5,990 nucleotides of DNA from positions 1 to 5,990 of the forward strand of contig JAEWWY010000300.1 in NCBI GenBank assembly GCA_023458835.1, in the 5' to 3' direction. The stretch comes from Bacillota bacterium. Lineage in GTDB: Bacteria > Bacillota > Clostridia > Christensenellales > Aristaeellaceae. A program made the translations under genes and the position numbers. Shown here piece by piece: positions 1-4,999 of the stretch; the first letter of the stretch is position 1, and each line of letters begins with the position of its first letter. Under the pieces are notes generated by a model that did not search any database, was not told the origin of the DNA, and worked only from the letters and a program-made list of their open reading frames with translations.

Positions 1-12
1 CGCCTTTTTCAA
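1..12 (-). CDS. Possible start of a further operon gene (partial, cut by window edge)
   Basis: Reading leftward after the last permease, a strong Shine-Dalgarno GAGGAGG (26 to 20) is followed after 7 nt by TTG AAA AAG GCG, which would encode M-K-K-A before the window ends. The spacing is ideal for this TTG. An ATG at 19 to 17 directly abuts the Shine-Dalgarno and is too close. The operon already uses TTG and GTG starts, which supports the reading. Only four codons are visible, so no product can be proposed. The alternative is that GCCTTTTGAAAAAGGC (16 to 1) is the start of a terminator hairpin rather than coding sequence. Confidence 0.35.
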
Positions 13-53
13 AAGGCATCCTCCTCGCCTGTTTCCTCCGCGTTTTCCCTGTT

Positions 54-845
54 TCAGCTACTGGCGCTCTTGTAGCGGGACAGGCCGAACCTCCACAGCC
101 GCAGGGCAAGGAAGGTAAACATGACGGCCACGCCGCAGCCCCACATAAGGCCGGGAGCCGTAAGCGTGCCGGTAAGCATCTGGGTAGGCAGCGTAGCCAT
201 GAGCCCATAGGGCAATACTACCTGGAAAAGGATTTTCCATATCCCTTCGAAAACCACACCCGGAACCTTCATGCTCAACTCGATCAGGGAATCCTCTATC
301 TGGTGCGCGGTGGCGGCAGACATCACGAAAAAGGGAACGGTGCGCAAAAGCAGCATCAGATCATACCATAAAAGCGTCATCAGCAGCACCAAAACAATAT
401 ATCCGGCAACAGCCGCGACGTCAGGCGGCGCGGACAGCAGCGATACGCCCCTTGCGATGATGATCAGGCTCATGGCGATCAGCGGCAGGGAACCGGGGTT
501 CATCTGCTCAAAGGACAGGCGTACAAGCGTATTGGACGGCTTGGTGAGATAATGGTCCAGCGCGCCTGTGCGTATTTTTTCGGGGATGGTGATCAGCCCG
601 AAGAAGAAGGTGCACATATTGATGGCGTTCACCAGGGAGAAGGTACCGATGAAGATGGTCATTTCCCCCCGCTGCCAGCCGCCGATGGAGGCTACCTGGC
701 CGTAGAGAACGTCAAAGAGGAGCAATTGCACCGCAAACAGGCTGCCATCCACAAAGAACGCGCCGAAGAATGACAGCCGGAAGACCATCAAGTGGCTCAG
801 GCGAAGCTTAGCCAGCGTGAGAATCAATTTCAAGTTCCGTTTCAT
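54..845 (-). CDS. ABC-2-type transporter permease, second subunit
   Basis: This 263-residue integral membrane protein is the second permease of an ABC exporter of unknown substrate, acting in the cytoplasmic membrane. About six hydrophobic segments are visible, at roughly residues 20-48, 62-86, 118-136, 143-168, 203-222 and 229-250. Between segments 2 and 3 lies IRTGALDHYLTKPSN (91-105). This matches the 'I-R-x-G-x-L-D-x-x-L-x-K-P' cytoplasmic signature known from ABC-2 permeases of the PF06182/COG3694 type. The ATG at 845 overlaps the stop of the preceding permease as ATGA, with GGAG seven bases upstream inside that gene, so translation is probably coupled. The last residues are basic and serine-rich (RYKSASS). 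The length is normal for the family. The permease fold is clear, but the COG assignment is from memory and the substrate cannot be read from the sequence. Confidence 0.9.
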   Translation of the reverse strand: MKRNLKLILTLAKLRLSHLMVFRLSFFGAFFVDGSLFAVQLLLFDVLYGQVASIGGWQRGEMTIFIGTFSLVNAINMCTFFFGLITIPEKIRTGALDHYLTKPSNTLVRLSFEQMNPGSLPLIAMSLIIIARGVSLLSAPPDVAAVAGYIVLVLLMTLLWYDLMLLLRTVPFFVMSAATAHQIEDSLIELSMKVPGVVFEGIWKILFQVVLPYGLMATLPTQMLTGTLTAPGLMWGCGVAVMFTFLALRLWRFGLSRYKSASS

Positions 846-1636
846 ATGCCCACTCCATCATAGCGCGTGCGCAGGTGCGCGTAGGTTTGTTTGTTGAGGA
901 AAGCGAAAAGCGCGATCCATAAGGTGATGACCAGCATGCCGGTGGGCGCTTCACCGCCGCCCCGGCCCAATAGCAGCATGGCGGGCAGGTGGGCTGCATG
1001 GTAAAAGGGCGTCAGGCGCATTACAAGCATAACAGCTTCCGGCATAAGCGTGAGGGGTACCAGCGTGCCCGTAAGAAAAGCCAGCACATTGCTTTTGATC
1101 ATCAGGAAAAGCCAGATATCCTGATACTTGAAGGTCAAAATCCCCAGGAAAAAATGGAACTGGGACAGGAACACGCGGCCCAGCACGAGCAGCGCCGCCG
1201 CTTCCAATAGATCCAGGGGACGCGCAGCCCATTCGGGCCTTATGGGAAAGGCAATAAGGCACAGGGCGCTTGCCGCCAGGCTGAAGAATACCATATAGGC
1301 GGCGCTGCCCAGGGACTGGGCGGACAGGTACGCCTGTATCCTGACGGGCAGCACCAGGAATTTGGAAAACGTGCCGGCCCTTATATGGGAGCTTAATTCC
1401 TCGGCGATGCGCCCGGTATTGTCCATCTGGGCGAAAAAGGACTGGATGAGGTAATACAGGATCATGGTATCCAGGGTAAAGCCCGCCACCTGATCCCGCC
1501 CCTTATAGATGGACGCCCACAGCAGCCAGGCGAATAGCACCCGGGCCACGCTGGCCAGCACCTGCATGGCCGTATCGAAACGGTAGGCGGCGCGCGTTTT
1601 GAAGGCGATGATCAGTGCCTCCCAGTATTTTTTCAC
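842..1636 (-). CDS. ABC-2-type transporter permease, first subunit (GTG start)
   Basis: This 264-residue integral membrane protein is the first of two permeases that should pair with the ATPase encoded just upstream. The N-terminus is amphipathic and basic (KKYWEALIIAFKTRAAYRFD), followed by membrane segments at about 25-45, 55-70, 103-132, 145-166, 176-200 and 231-248. A cytoplasmic loop contains HIRAGTFSKFLVLPV (84-98), the counterpart of the 'I-R-x-G-x-L-x-x-x-L-x-x-P' motif in the partner permease. The reading frame stays open upstream to 1951, but that part is the ATPase gene read in another frame. The real start is the GTG at 1636, because it overlaps the ATPase stop as GTGA and is preceded by GGAGGTG. 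The family is probably COG4587-like. It ends in an ATGA overlap with the next permease. The substrate is unknown. Confidence 0.9.
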   Translation of the reverse strand: MKKYWEALIIAFKTRAAYRFDTAMQVLASVARVLFAWLLWASIYKGRDQVAGFTLDTMILYYLIQSFFAQMDNTGRIAEELSSHIRAGTFSKFLVLPVRIQAYLSAQSLGSAAYMVFFSLAASALCLIAFPIRPEWAARPLDLLEAAALLVLGRVFLSQFHFFLGILTFKYQDIWLFLMIKSNVLAFLTGTLVPLTLMPEAVMLVMRLTPFYHAAHLPAMLLLGRGGGEAPTGMLVITLWIALFAFLNKQTYAHLRTRYDGVGI

Positions 1637-2619
1637 CCTGCCGCCACCTCCCTGTTTGCATACAGCCTTGTGACAACGCTGCCGATGTCCTCCTCCTCCA
1701 CCATGATATCGCGGATGGGATAGCGGGACAGAAGCGACTGCAACAGCGGCATGGCGTCTGCCTTGGGCAAAAGGAAGGACAGCTTCAGGTGCTGATGCGT
1801 GACTTCCGTGCAGTCCGCAGGCAATTCCACGGCGCACTCCGATTCCAGGGCCAGGGTGATCTTCCTGTGGGTTTGATACTGCTGAAACAGCGCATCCGTC
1901 GGCCCGTCGCAAAGCTTTTCCCCATCCGCCACTACCACGCACCGCTGGCACAGGCTTACAATATCCTCCATGTAATGGGAGGTTAAAAGGATCGTGGTGC
2001 CCTGCTCCCTGTTCACCTCCCGCAAAAAGGCGCGCATCTGGTGCTGGGCCACCGCATCCAGGCCGATGGTGGGCTCATCCAGGAACAGGATGCGGGGGCT
2101 GTGCAAAAGCGCGGCGATCAGCTCCATTTTCATCCTCTCCCCCAGGGACAATGTGCGCACCTGTACCCGCATCAGGTGATCCACTCCGAACAATTCGGTA
2201 AAGTATTTCAAGTTCCTGAGATACAGGCTTTCGGGAATATCGTACAGCTCCTTGAACAGCCGGAAGGTGTCCGCCGGCGTCAGGTCAAAGAAGAGCTGGC
2301 TCTTTTGGCCCATGACCACGGCATACTGGCTTTTGAAGGCGCTTTCCAGACGGTTAGGCGTAAAGCCCAGCACCCAAAGGCTTCCCGAGGTGGGGGCGAT
2401 GATGCCTGTCAGCAGCTTCACCAGCGTGGTCTTGCCCGCGCCGTTAGGGCCAATGAGGCCCACAAATTCCCCTTCTGAAACCGAGAGGTCAAAACGGTTC
2501 AGGGCTGTCTTTTCCACATAGGTCCTGTGGAACAGGTTCTTTACGCTGCCTTTGAAGCCCGGTTCCTTTTCAAAGCGGCGGTAGACCTTGGTCAATTGAT
2601 TTGTCTCAATCAGTGGCAT
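1633..2619 (-). CDS. ABC transporter ATP-binding protein (COG4586-like)
   Basis: This 328-residue cytoplasmic ATPase should power the exporter formed with the two following permeases. Visible motifs are Walker A GPNGAGKTT (57-65), Q-loop Q105 in VMGQKSQLFFDL, and a signature LSLGER (157-162) in place of the usual LSGGQ. Walker B ILFLDEP (177-183) carries catalytic E182, and the H-loop H215 lies in TSHYMED. The long N-terminal insert before Walker A (about residues 14-37), the GQKSQL context and the LSLGER signature are typical of the uncharacterised-transport ATPases grouped as COG4586, usually about 325-330 residues. A C-terminal domain of about 75 residues follows the nucleotide-binding core. 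The ATG at 2619 lies inside the end of the MutS2-like gene (14-bp overlap) and has AAAGGAG 7 nt upstream. The open frame up to 2760 is the neighbour's shadow. All catalytic residues are intact. The transported compound is unknown. Confidence 0.95.
   Translation of the reverse strand: MPLIETNQLTKVYRRFEKEPGFKGSVKNLFHRTYVEKTALNRFDLSVSEGEFVGLIGPNGAGKTTLVKLLTGIIAPTSGSLWVLGFTPNRLESAFKSQYAVVMGQKSQLFFDLTPADTFRLFKELYDIPESLYLRNLKYFTELFGVDHLMRVQVRTLSLGERMKMELIAALLHSPRILFLDEPTIGLDAVAQHQMRAFLREVNREQGTTILLTSHYMEDIVSLCQRCVVVADGEKLCDGPTDALFQQYQTHRKITLALESECAVELPADCTEVTHQHLKLSFLLPKADAMPLLQSLLSRYPIRDIMVEEEDIGSVVTRLYANREVAAG
1645..1651 (-). promoter_or_regulatory. Ribosome binding site fixing the GTG start of the first permease
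   Basis: GGAGGTG lies 8 nt before the GTG at 1636, inside the last codons of the ATPase gene. It decides the start: the open frame continues more than 300 nt upstream, but only this GTG has a Shine-Dalgarno and a terminal overlap (GTGA) with the preceding gene. Confidence 0.8.
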
Positions 2620-4552
2620 GGGGCGGCTCCTTTTCATACTGAATTTGAAGGTCGGGCCGGTGTCCTTTGTCCATTTTGTGGCGGGCCTTTCGGTTTTGAA
2701 CGCTGTCGAATACGATGGAAAAATCGTAGCCTTCGGGATACATGTTTTCCGCGGCCACATGGCGCTTGAGCCTTTTGTGGGGGATGCGGCGCTTGATTCC
2801 CTTCACCTGTACACCCACGAGCCCCTTTTCATCAACCGGGTCATATACCAGGCCGATTTCCCTGCCTGGATAGACAAACACGCTGTCCCCCATTTGGAAC
2901 TGGGCGGCATGGGCGGAGACGGGCTTGGGCGGCAGGTCCTTTTCAATGCGCTTTGCGGGCACGGTATTTGGGGAATGCGAGATATTGCTTTTCGGAGGAA
3001 GGATGGAAACGACTTGATGCGCCTCCTGCCGAAAGTAGGCGGCTTCCCTGGCCCTTTGAATCATGGCTTCGGGGAAGCCCAGCCGCTTTACGATATACAG
3101 CGCACAGCTTTCCCCGGCTTCGCCCATTTCCAGGCGGTACAGGGGCGTCAGTGATTCCCGGTCAAAGGCCATCCTGGCATTGGTAAGGCCCGGGGCACGG
3201 TAGGCATACTCCTTGACCTCCGGGTAATGGGTGGTGGCCATAAACAGGCATTTCTTTTCCCGAAGCACGTCCAGGATGGCAATGGCTATGCCCATGCCTT
3301 CCATGGGATCGGTGCCCGAGCCCAGCTCATCCAAAAGCACAAGGCTTTCCCTGCCTGTTTCTTGCAGGATGGCCAGGATGTTGGTCATGTGGGCGGAGAA
3401 GGTGGACAGGTTTTCCGTAATACTCTGCCCGTCGCCAATGTCGCAAAGCACGCTTGCGAACATGCAAAGGGCCGTTCCCTTTTCCGCCGGCACATGCAGG
3501 CCGCTTTGGGCCATCAGCGATAAAAGGCCCGCCGTTTTAAGCGCCACCGTCTTGCCGCCGGTATTGGGGCCGGTGATGACGATGCCGGATATATCACCGC
3601 CGAGCGTGATGGTAAGGGGCACGCATTTATCCTTCTCGATCAGGGGATGGCGGCCGTTTTCAATGCGCATAAGGCGGTCTGTGGTGATATCCGGTTCCAG
3701 CGCTTCCATCTGGGCGCTCAGCGCGCCTTTGGCAAAGGCAAAATCCAGCGTCTCAAACGTATCCCTGTTCATTTCCAGGGAAGTCAAATGGCTTTCCGCC
3801 AGGGCGGTCAACTGATACAGGATGCGGCGGACCTCGTTTTCCTCCCGGATCTTCAGATCGCTCAATTCCTCCTGCAGCTTTGTGACGGAGGCGGGCTCAA
3901 TGAACACAGTGCTGCCTGTGGCGGACATATCCACCACCGTGCCGGGGACCTGCGCCCGGTGCTCCCTTTTTACAGGCAGCGTCAGCCGGCCGCCCCGGGT
4001 GGCCACAAAGCTGTCGGAGAAAAAGGCCCGGTTGCTTTGCAAAAGGCTCAGAAGCTTGTTCTTGACCTGCGCGGCGGACTGTTCCATTTTCCTGCGCACA
4101 TCCCGCAGCGCGGGCGAAGCGTTGCTGTCCACCGTATCGCCGCGGATACAGCGCTCGATCTCCTCCTCCAGCTCCTTCAGCTCGCACAAGGCGCGGCCGT
4201 AAAATGCCAGATCCGATTGCAGGTACTCCCCGCGCTTCAAATAGGCCTTCATCCGGCGCAAGGTAGCCAGGAATTGGGAGATGCCCAGGAATTGTTCCGG
4301 CCCCAGCATGGCTCCGGCCTTTAACAGCGGCAGGATTTTATCCAGTGATTCCATGGAGCTTGTGGGCGGGCTGCCCAGCACATCCATGAGCGCACGCGCC
4401 TCGCTGGTTTGCTTCATGCGGGCGCGGCATTCCTTTTCATTCAGGGCAGGGCTCAGGGTGCGCAGCCTCTCCCTCGCGCCCGAGGTGCTGGCGAAACGGC
4501 ACAGCATTTCTTTGATTTTATCGAATTCCAATGTGATTTCAGGGGTAGTCAA
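2606..4552 (-). CDS. MutS2-like ATPase lacking the Smr domain (TTG start)
   Basis: This 648-residue member of the MutS2 branch of the MutS superfamily is a DNA- or ribosome-associated ATPase. The N-terminal clamp and lever part (about 1-290, with VDMSATGSTVFIEP at about 207-220) precedes the ATPase core. The core has Walker A GPNTGGKT (328-335), the DGQSITENLSTFSAHM signature (374-389), Walker B LVLLDELGSGTD (404-415, D408/E409) and H442 in TTHYPEVK. A short linker replaces the long coiled coil of canonical MutS2, followed by a KOW/SH3-like segment (about 553-598) and a conserved-looking tail (YPEGYDFSIVFDSVQNRKARHK). Canonical MutS2 is near 780 residues and ends in an Smr domain. Here the LDLRG and HGxGTG Smr motifs are absent, and the protein ends naturally rather than by frameshift. 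The TTG at 4552 is preferred over the TTG at 4567 because GGAGG lies 8 nt before it. It is the first gene after the attenuator-like leader. Its precise role is uncertain. Confidence 0.92.
   Translation of the reverse strand: MTTPEITLEFDKIKEMLCRFASTSGARERLRTLSPALNEKECRARMKQTSEARALMDVLGSPPTSSMESLDKILPLLKAGAMLGPEQFLGISQFLATLRRMKAYLKRGEYLQSDLAFYGRALCELKELEEEIERCIRGDTVDSNASPALRDVRRKMEQSAAQVKNKLLSLLQSNRAFFSDSFVATRGGRLTLPVKREHRAQVPGTVVDMSATGSTVFIEPASVTKLQEELSDLKIREENEVRRILYQLTALAESHLTSLEMNRDTFETLDFAFAKGALSAQMEALEPDITTDRLMRIENGRHPLIEKDKCVPLTITLGGDISGIVITGPNTGGKTVALKTAGLLSLMAQSGLHVPAEKGTALCMFASVLCDIGDGQSITENLSTFSAHMTNILAILQETGRESLVLLDELGSGTDPMEGMGIAIAILDVLREKKCLFMATTHYPEVKEYAYRAPGLTNARMAFDRESLTPLYRLEMGEAGESCALYIVKRLGFPEAMIQRAREAAYFRQEAHQVVSILPPKSNISHSPNTVPAKRIEKDLPPKPVSAHAAQFQMGDSVFVYPGREIGLVYDPVDEKGLVGVQVKGIKRRIPHKRLKRHVAAENMYPEGYDFSIVFDSVQNRKARHKMDKGHRPDLQIQYEKEPPHATD
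2627..2633 (-). promoter_or_regulatory. Ribosome binding site of the ABC ATPase gene
   Basis: AAAGGAG sits 7 nt before the ATG at 2619 and lies within the last coding bases of the MutS2-like gene. It selects this ATG over in-frame upstream candidates up to 2760, which have no comparable site. It also implies that ribosomes finishing the MutS2-like ORF could re-initiate here. Confidence 0.8.
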
Positions 4553-4560
4553 GGTTGATT

Positions 4561-4565
4561 CCTCC
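4561..4565 (-). promoter_or_regulatory. Ribosome binding site fixing the TTG start of the MutS2-like gene
   Basis: GGAGG followed by an 8-nt spacer precedes the TTG at 4552. An in-frame TTG at 4567 would place the Shine-Dalgarno inside the coding region and has no site of its own. The protein therefore begins M-T-T-P-E-I rather than M-E-E-S-T. The site lies 15 nt after the U-tract of the second terminator-like hairpin. Confidence 0.8.
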
Positions 4566-4580
4566 AATCCAAGCCAGTAG

Positions 4581-4638
4581 AAAAATGCCCGCAGGTTCGC
4601 ATCTCAAGCCCAATACGGACAGATTGCTCCTGCGGGCA
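4581..4638 (-). terminator. Second terminator-like hairpin, just before the MutS2-like gene
   Basis: On the minus strand TGCCCGCAGG (4638-4629) and CCTGCGGGCA (4595-4586) are perfect 10-bp complements, followed at once by TTTTT (4585-4581). The 33-nt loop is long for a simple terminator but contains a weak inner helix (CAAT/ATTG). The U-tract ends 15 nt before the GGAGG of the next gene. If it terminates, it must be conditional, or the operon would be silent. It could instead be a stabilising or processing stem at the 5' end of the mRNA. Confidence 0.5.
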
Positions 4639-4644
4639 CCCCAT

Positions 4645-4673
4645 AAAAAAAGAACGGCAGATGTCCGCCGTCC
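4645..4673 (-). terminator. Rho-independent terminator or attenuator in the leader
   Basis: GGACGGCGG (4673-4665), loop ACAT and CTGCCGTTC (4660-4652) form a 9-bp stem with two G-U pairs, followed directly by seven T (4651-4645). This is a good intrinsic terminator for minus-strand transcripts. There is no T-tract in the plus direction. It lies upstream of and on the same strand as the MutS2-like gene, about 90 nt before its start. It would therefore stop leader transcripts and any read-through from the pyrophosphatase gene unless antitermination occurs. Confidence 0.72.
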
Positions 4674-4726
4674 AAACCTGTTTCAGGGATATATTCTTCC
4701 GGTGCTTCCCTTCCGGTTTGGAAGGG
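4671..4726 (-). promoter_or_regulatory. Hairpin whose loop side can pair with the base of the terminator
   Basis: CCCTTCC (4726-4720) and GGAAGGG (4714-4708) form a perfect 7-bp hairpin with loop AAACC. An alternative perfect 8-bp helix joins TCCAAACC (4722-4715) to GGTTTGGA (4678-4671). The second helix cannot coexist with the hairpin stem and takes the first three bases (GGA) of the terminator stem. Loop AAACC could also pair with GGTTT as a pseudoknot. This looks like a switching element, but the terminator is only partly disrupted, so calling it an antiterminator is an inference. Confidence 0.45.
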
Positions 4727-4757
4727 GAGCGGGAGAAAGATCCGTGAAAACGGGCCG

Positions 4758-4771
4758 GAGGGCGCGCCCTC
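4758..4771. repeat. Perfect 14-bp GC-rich palindrome
   Basis: GAGGGCGCGCCCTC reads identically on both strands. In the minus-strand RNA it can form a 5-bp stem with loop CGCG, nested inside GAAACG/CGTTTT and ATCCG/CGGAT pairings. It is therefore more likely one arm of the leader structure than a protein-binding site, although a DNA operator cannot be excluded. Confidence 0.6.
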
Positions 4772-4807
4772 TGTCGTTTCCTATGGCCAGGCGGATATCA
4801 GGAAGCA

Positions 4808-4909
4808 GTCTGTAAAGGGCAGATGCGGGAAAGTACGCAAACAAACAGGCTTTCCCTGCGCTTGCAGTCCATTCCCTCATGGATTCAGTTAAGAAGCCCC
4901 TTTACAGAC
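4808..4909 (-). repeat. Perfect 12-bp inverted repeat closing the 5' leader domain
   Basis: GTCTGTAAAGGG (4909-4898) and CCCTTTACAGAC (4819-4808) are exact reverse complements separated by 78 nt. The 5' arm lies inside the leader ORF (last base of codon 4 to middle of codon 8), so a ribosome on that ORF would mask it. Inside the closed domain, TCCAT/ATGGA (4883-4868) forms a small hairpin. GCAAGCGCAGG (4865-4855) can pair with CCTG-TT-TTGTTTGC (4849-4837). The latter competes with GGGAAAG/CTTTCCC (4856-4850 with 4833-4827). Confidence 0.8.
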
Positions 4910-4920
4910 AAGACCGACAT
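4885..4920 (-). CDS. Leader peptide ORF, 11 codons (MSVLSVKGLLN)
   Basis: A near-perfect Shine-Dalgarno AGGAGG (4933-4928) with a 7-nt spacer precedes ATG at 4920. The ORF encodes MSVLSVKGLLN and stops with TGA. It starts about 26 nt after the inferred transcription start, and codons 4 to 8 overlap the 5' arm of the 12-bp leader helix. The strong initiation signal on such a short ORF, followed by alternative helices and terminators, suggests that ribosome position on it controls downstream transcription. It has no run of one amino acid as in classical biosynthetic attenuators (serine, valine and leucine recur mildly). A stalling or drug-sensing leader is therefore more likely than amino-acid starvation sensing. 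Translation is inferred only. Confidence 0.6.
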   Translation of the reverse strand: MSVLSVKGLLN

Positions 4921-4931
4921 CCAAAATCCTC

Positions 4932-4959
4932 CTATGCTGTATTTACGGGAGCAGTATAG
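4932..4959. promoter_or_regulatory. Imperfect dyad across the transcription start (possible operator)
   Basis: On the minus strand CTATACTG (4959-4952), which includes the -10 box, and CAGCATAG (4939-4932) are reverse complements with one mismatch, separated by 12 nt. A repressor bound here would block the promoter. The arms are short and AT-rich promoters yield such matches by chance, so this is weak evidence. Confidence 0.25.
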
Positions 4960-4981
4960 CAGACAAAACGATGCGCGTCAA
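4953..4981 (-). promoter_or_regulatory. Sigma-A-type promoter of the leader and MutS2-like/ABC operon
   Basis: The -35 box TTGACG (4981-4976), a spacer of exactly 17 nt and the -10 box TATACT (4958-4953), preceded by TG one base upstream (extended -10), make a near-consensus housekeeping promoter. The start should fall near 4946. The -35 begins 18 nt after the stop of the preceding pyrophosphatase gene. No terminator separates them, so read-through from upstream could add to this promoter. Confidence 0.85.
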
Positions 4982-4999
4982 TGGTGATTTTAAAGGCAG

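Larger units (their letters stand above)
4553..4946 (-). ncRNA. Structured 5' leader RNA with leader ORF and two terminator-like hairpins
   Basis: This is the region between the promoter (transcription start inferred near 4946) and the MutS2-like gene, about 390 nt with no large gene. In order it holds an 11-codon leader ORF (4920-4885), a long-range 12-bp helix (4909-4898 with 4819-4808) and alternative hairpins at 4865-4825. A domain closed by ATCCG/CGGAT (4796-4792 with 4744-4740) follows and contains a GC-rich hairpin. Next come a 7-bp hairpin with loop AAACC (4726-4708) and two terminator-like stems (4673-4645 and 4638-4581). Helices were found by eye and no folding energy was computed. 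It lacks the T-box motif UGGNACCGCG, and I do not recognise it as a known riboswitch class. The inferred role is regulated read-through into the operon. Confidence 0.65.

Noticed and set aside
17..19. ATG directly after GAGGAGG as the start of the next gene
   Set aside because: There is no spacer between the Shine-Dalgarno and the ATG. The TTG at 12 has the correct 7-nt spacing.
1637..1951. N-terminal extension of the first permease
   Set aside because: The translation is Gly/Arg/His-rich and lies over the ATPase C-terminus in another frame. The GTG at 1636 has both the ribosome binding site and the GTGA overlap.
2620..2760. N-terminal extension of the ABC ATPase
   Set aside because: It overlaps the MutS2-like C-terminus out of frame. 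The family begins near M-P-L-I-E-T, and AAAGGAG precedes that ATG.
2606..2760. Frameshifted or hidden Smr domain at the end of the MutS2-like gene
   Set aside because: No LDLRG or HGxGTG motif is visible in any frame here, and the ABC ATPase starts immediately with a proper site, so the protein end is natural.
3231..3815. 194-codon open frame on the plus strand
   Set aside because: It is antisense to the MutS2-like ATPase core, whose motifs are unambiguous. The plus-strand translation shows no recognisable domain and has no ribosome binding site.
3647..4324. 225-codon open frame on the plus strand
   Set aside because: It is a low-complexity, Gln/His/Arg-rich translation opposite the MutS2-like gene, typical of a shadow frame in GC-rich DNA.
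4683..4880. 65-codon minus-strand ORF inside the leader, starting 4 nt after the leader-peptide stop
   Set aside because: It has no Shine-Dalgarno and no recognisable domain, and its length overlaps dense RNA helices. Translation by re-initiation after the short ORF is possible but unsupported.
4553..4946. T-box or other known riboswitch
   Set aside because: No UGGNACCGCG T-box sequence, no recognisable specifier or AG-bulge layout, and the operon is not an aminoacyl-tRNA synthetase or amino-acid operon. No other class was recognised by eye; an Rfam search would decide.
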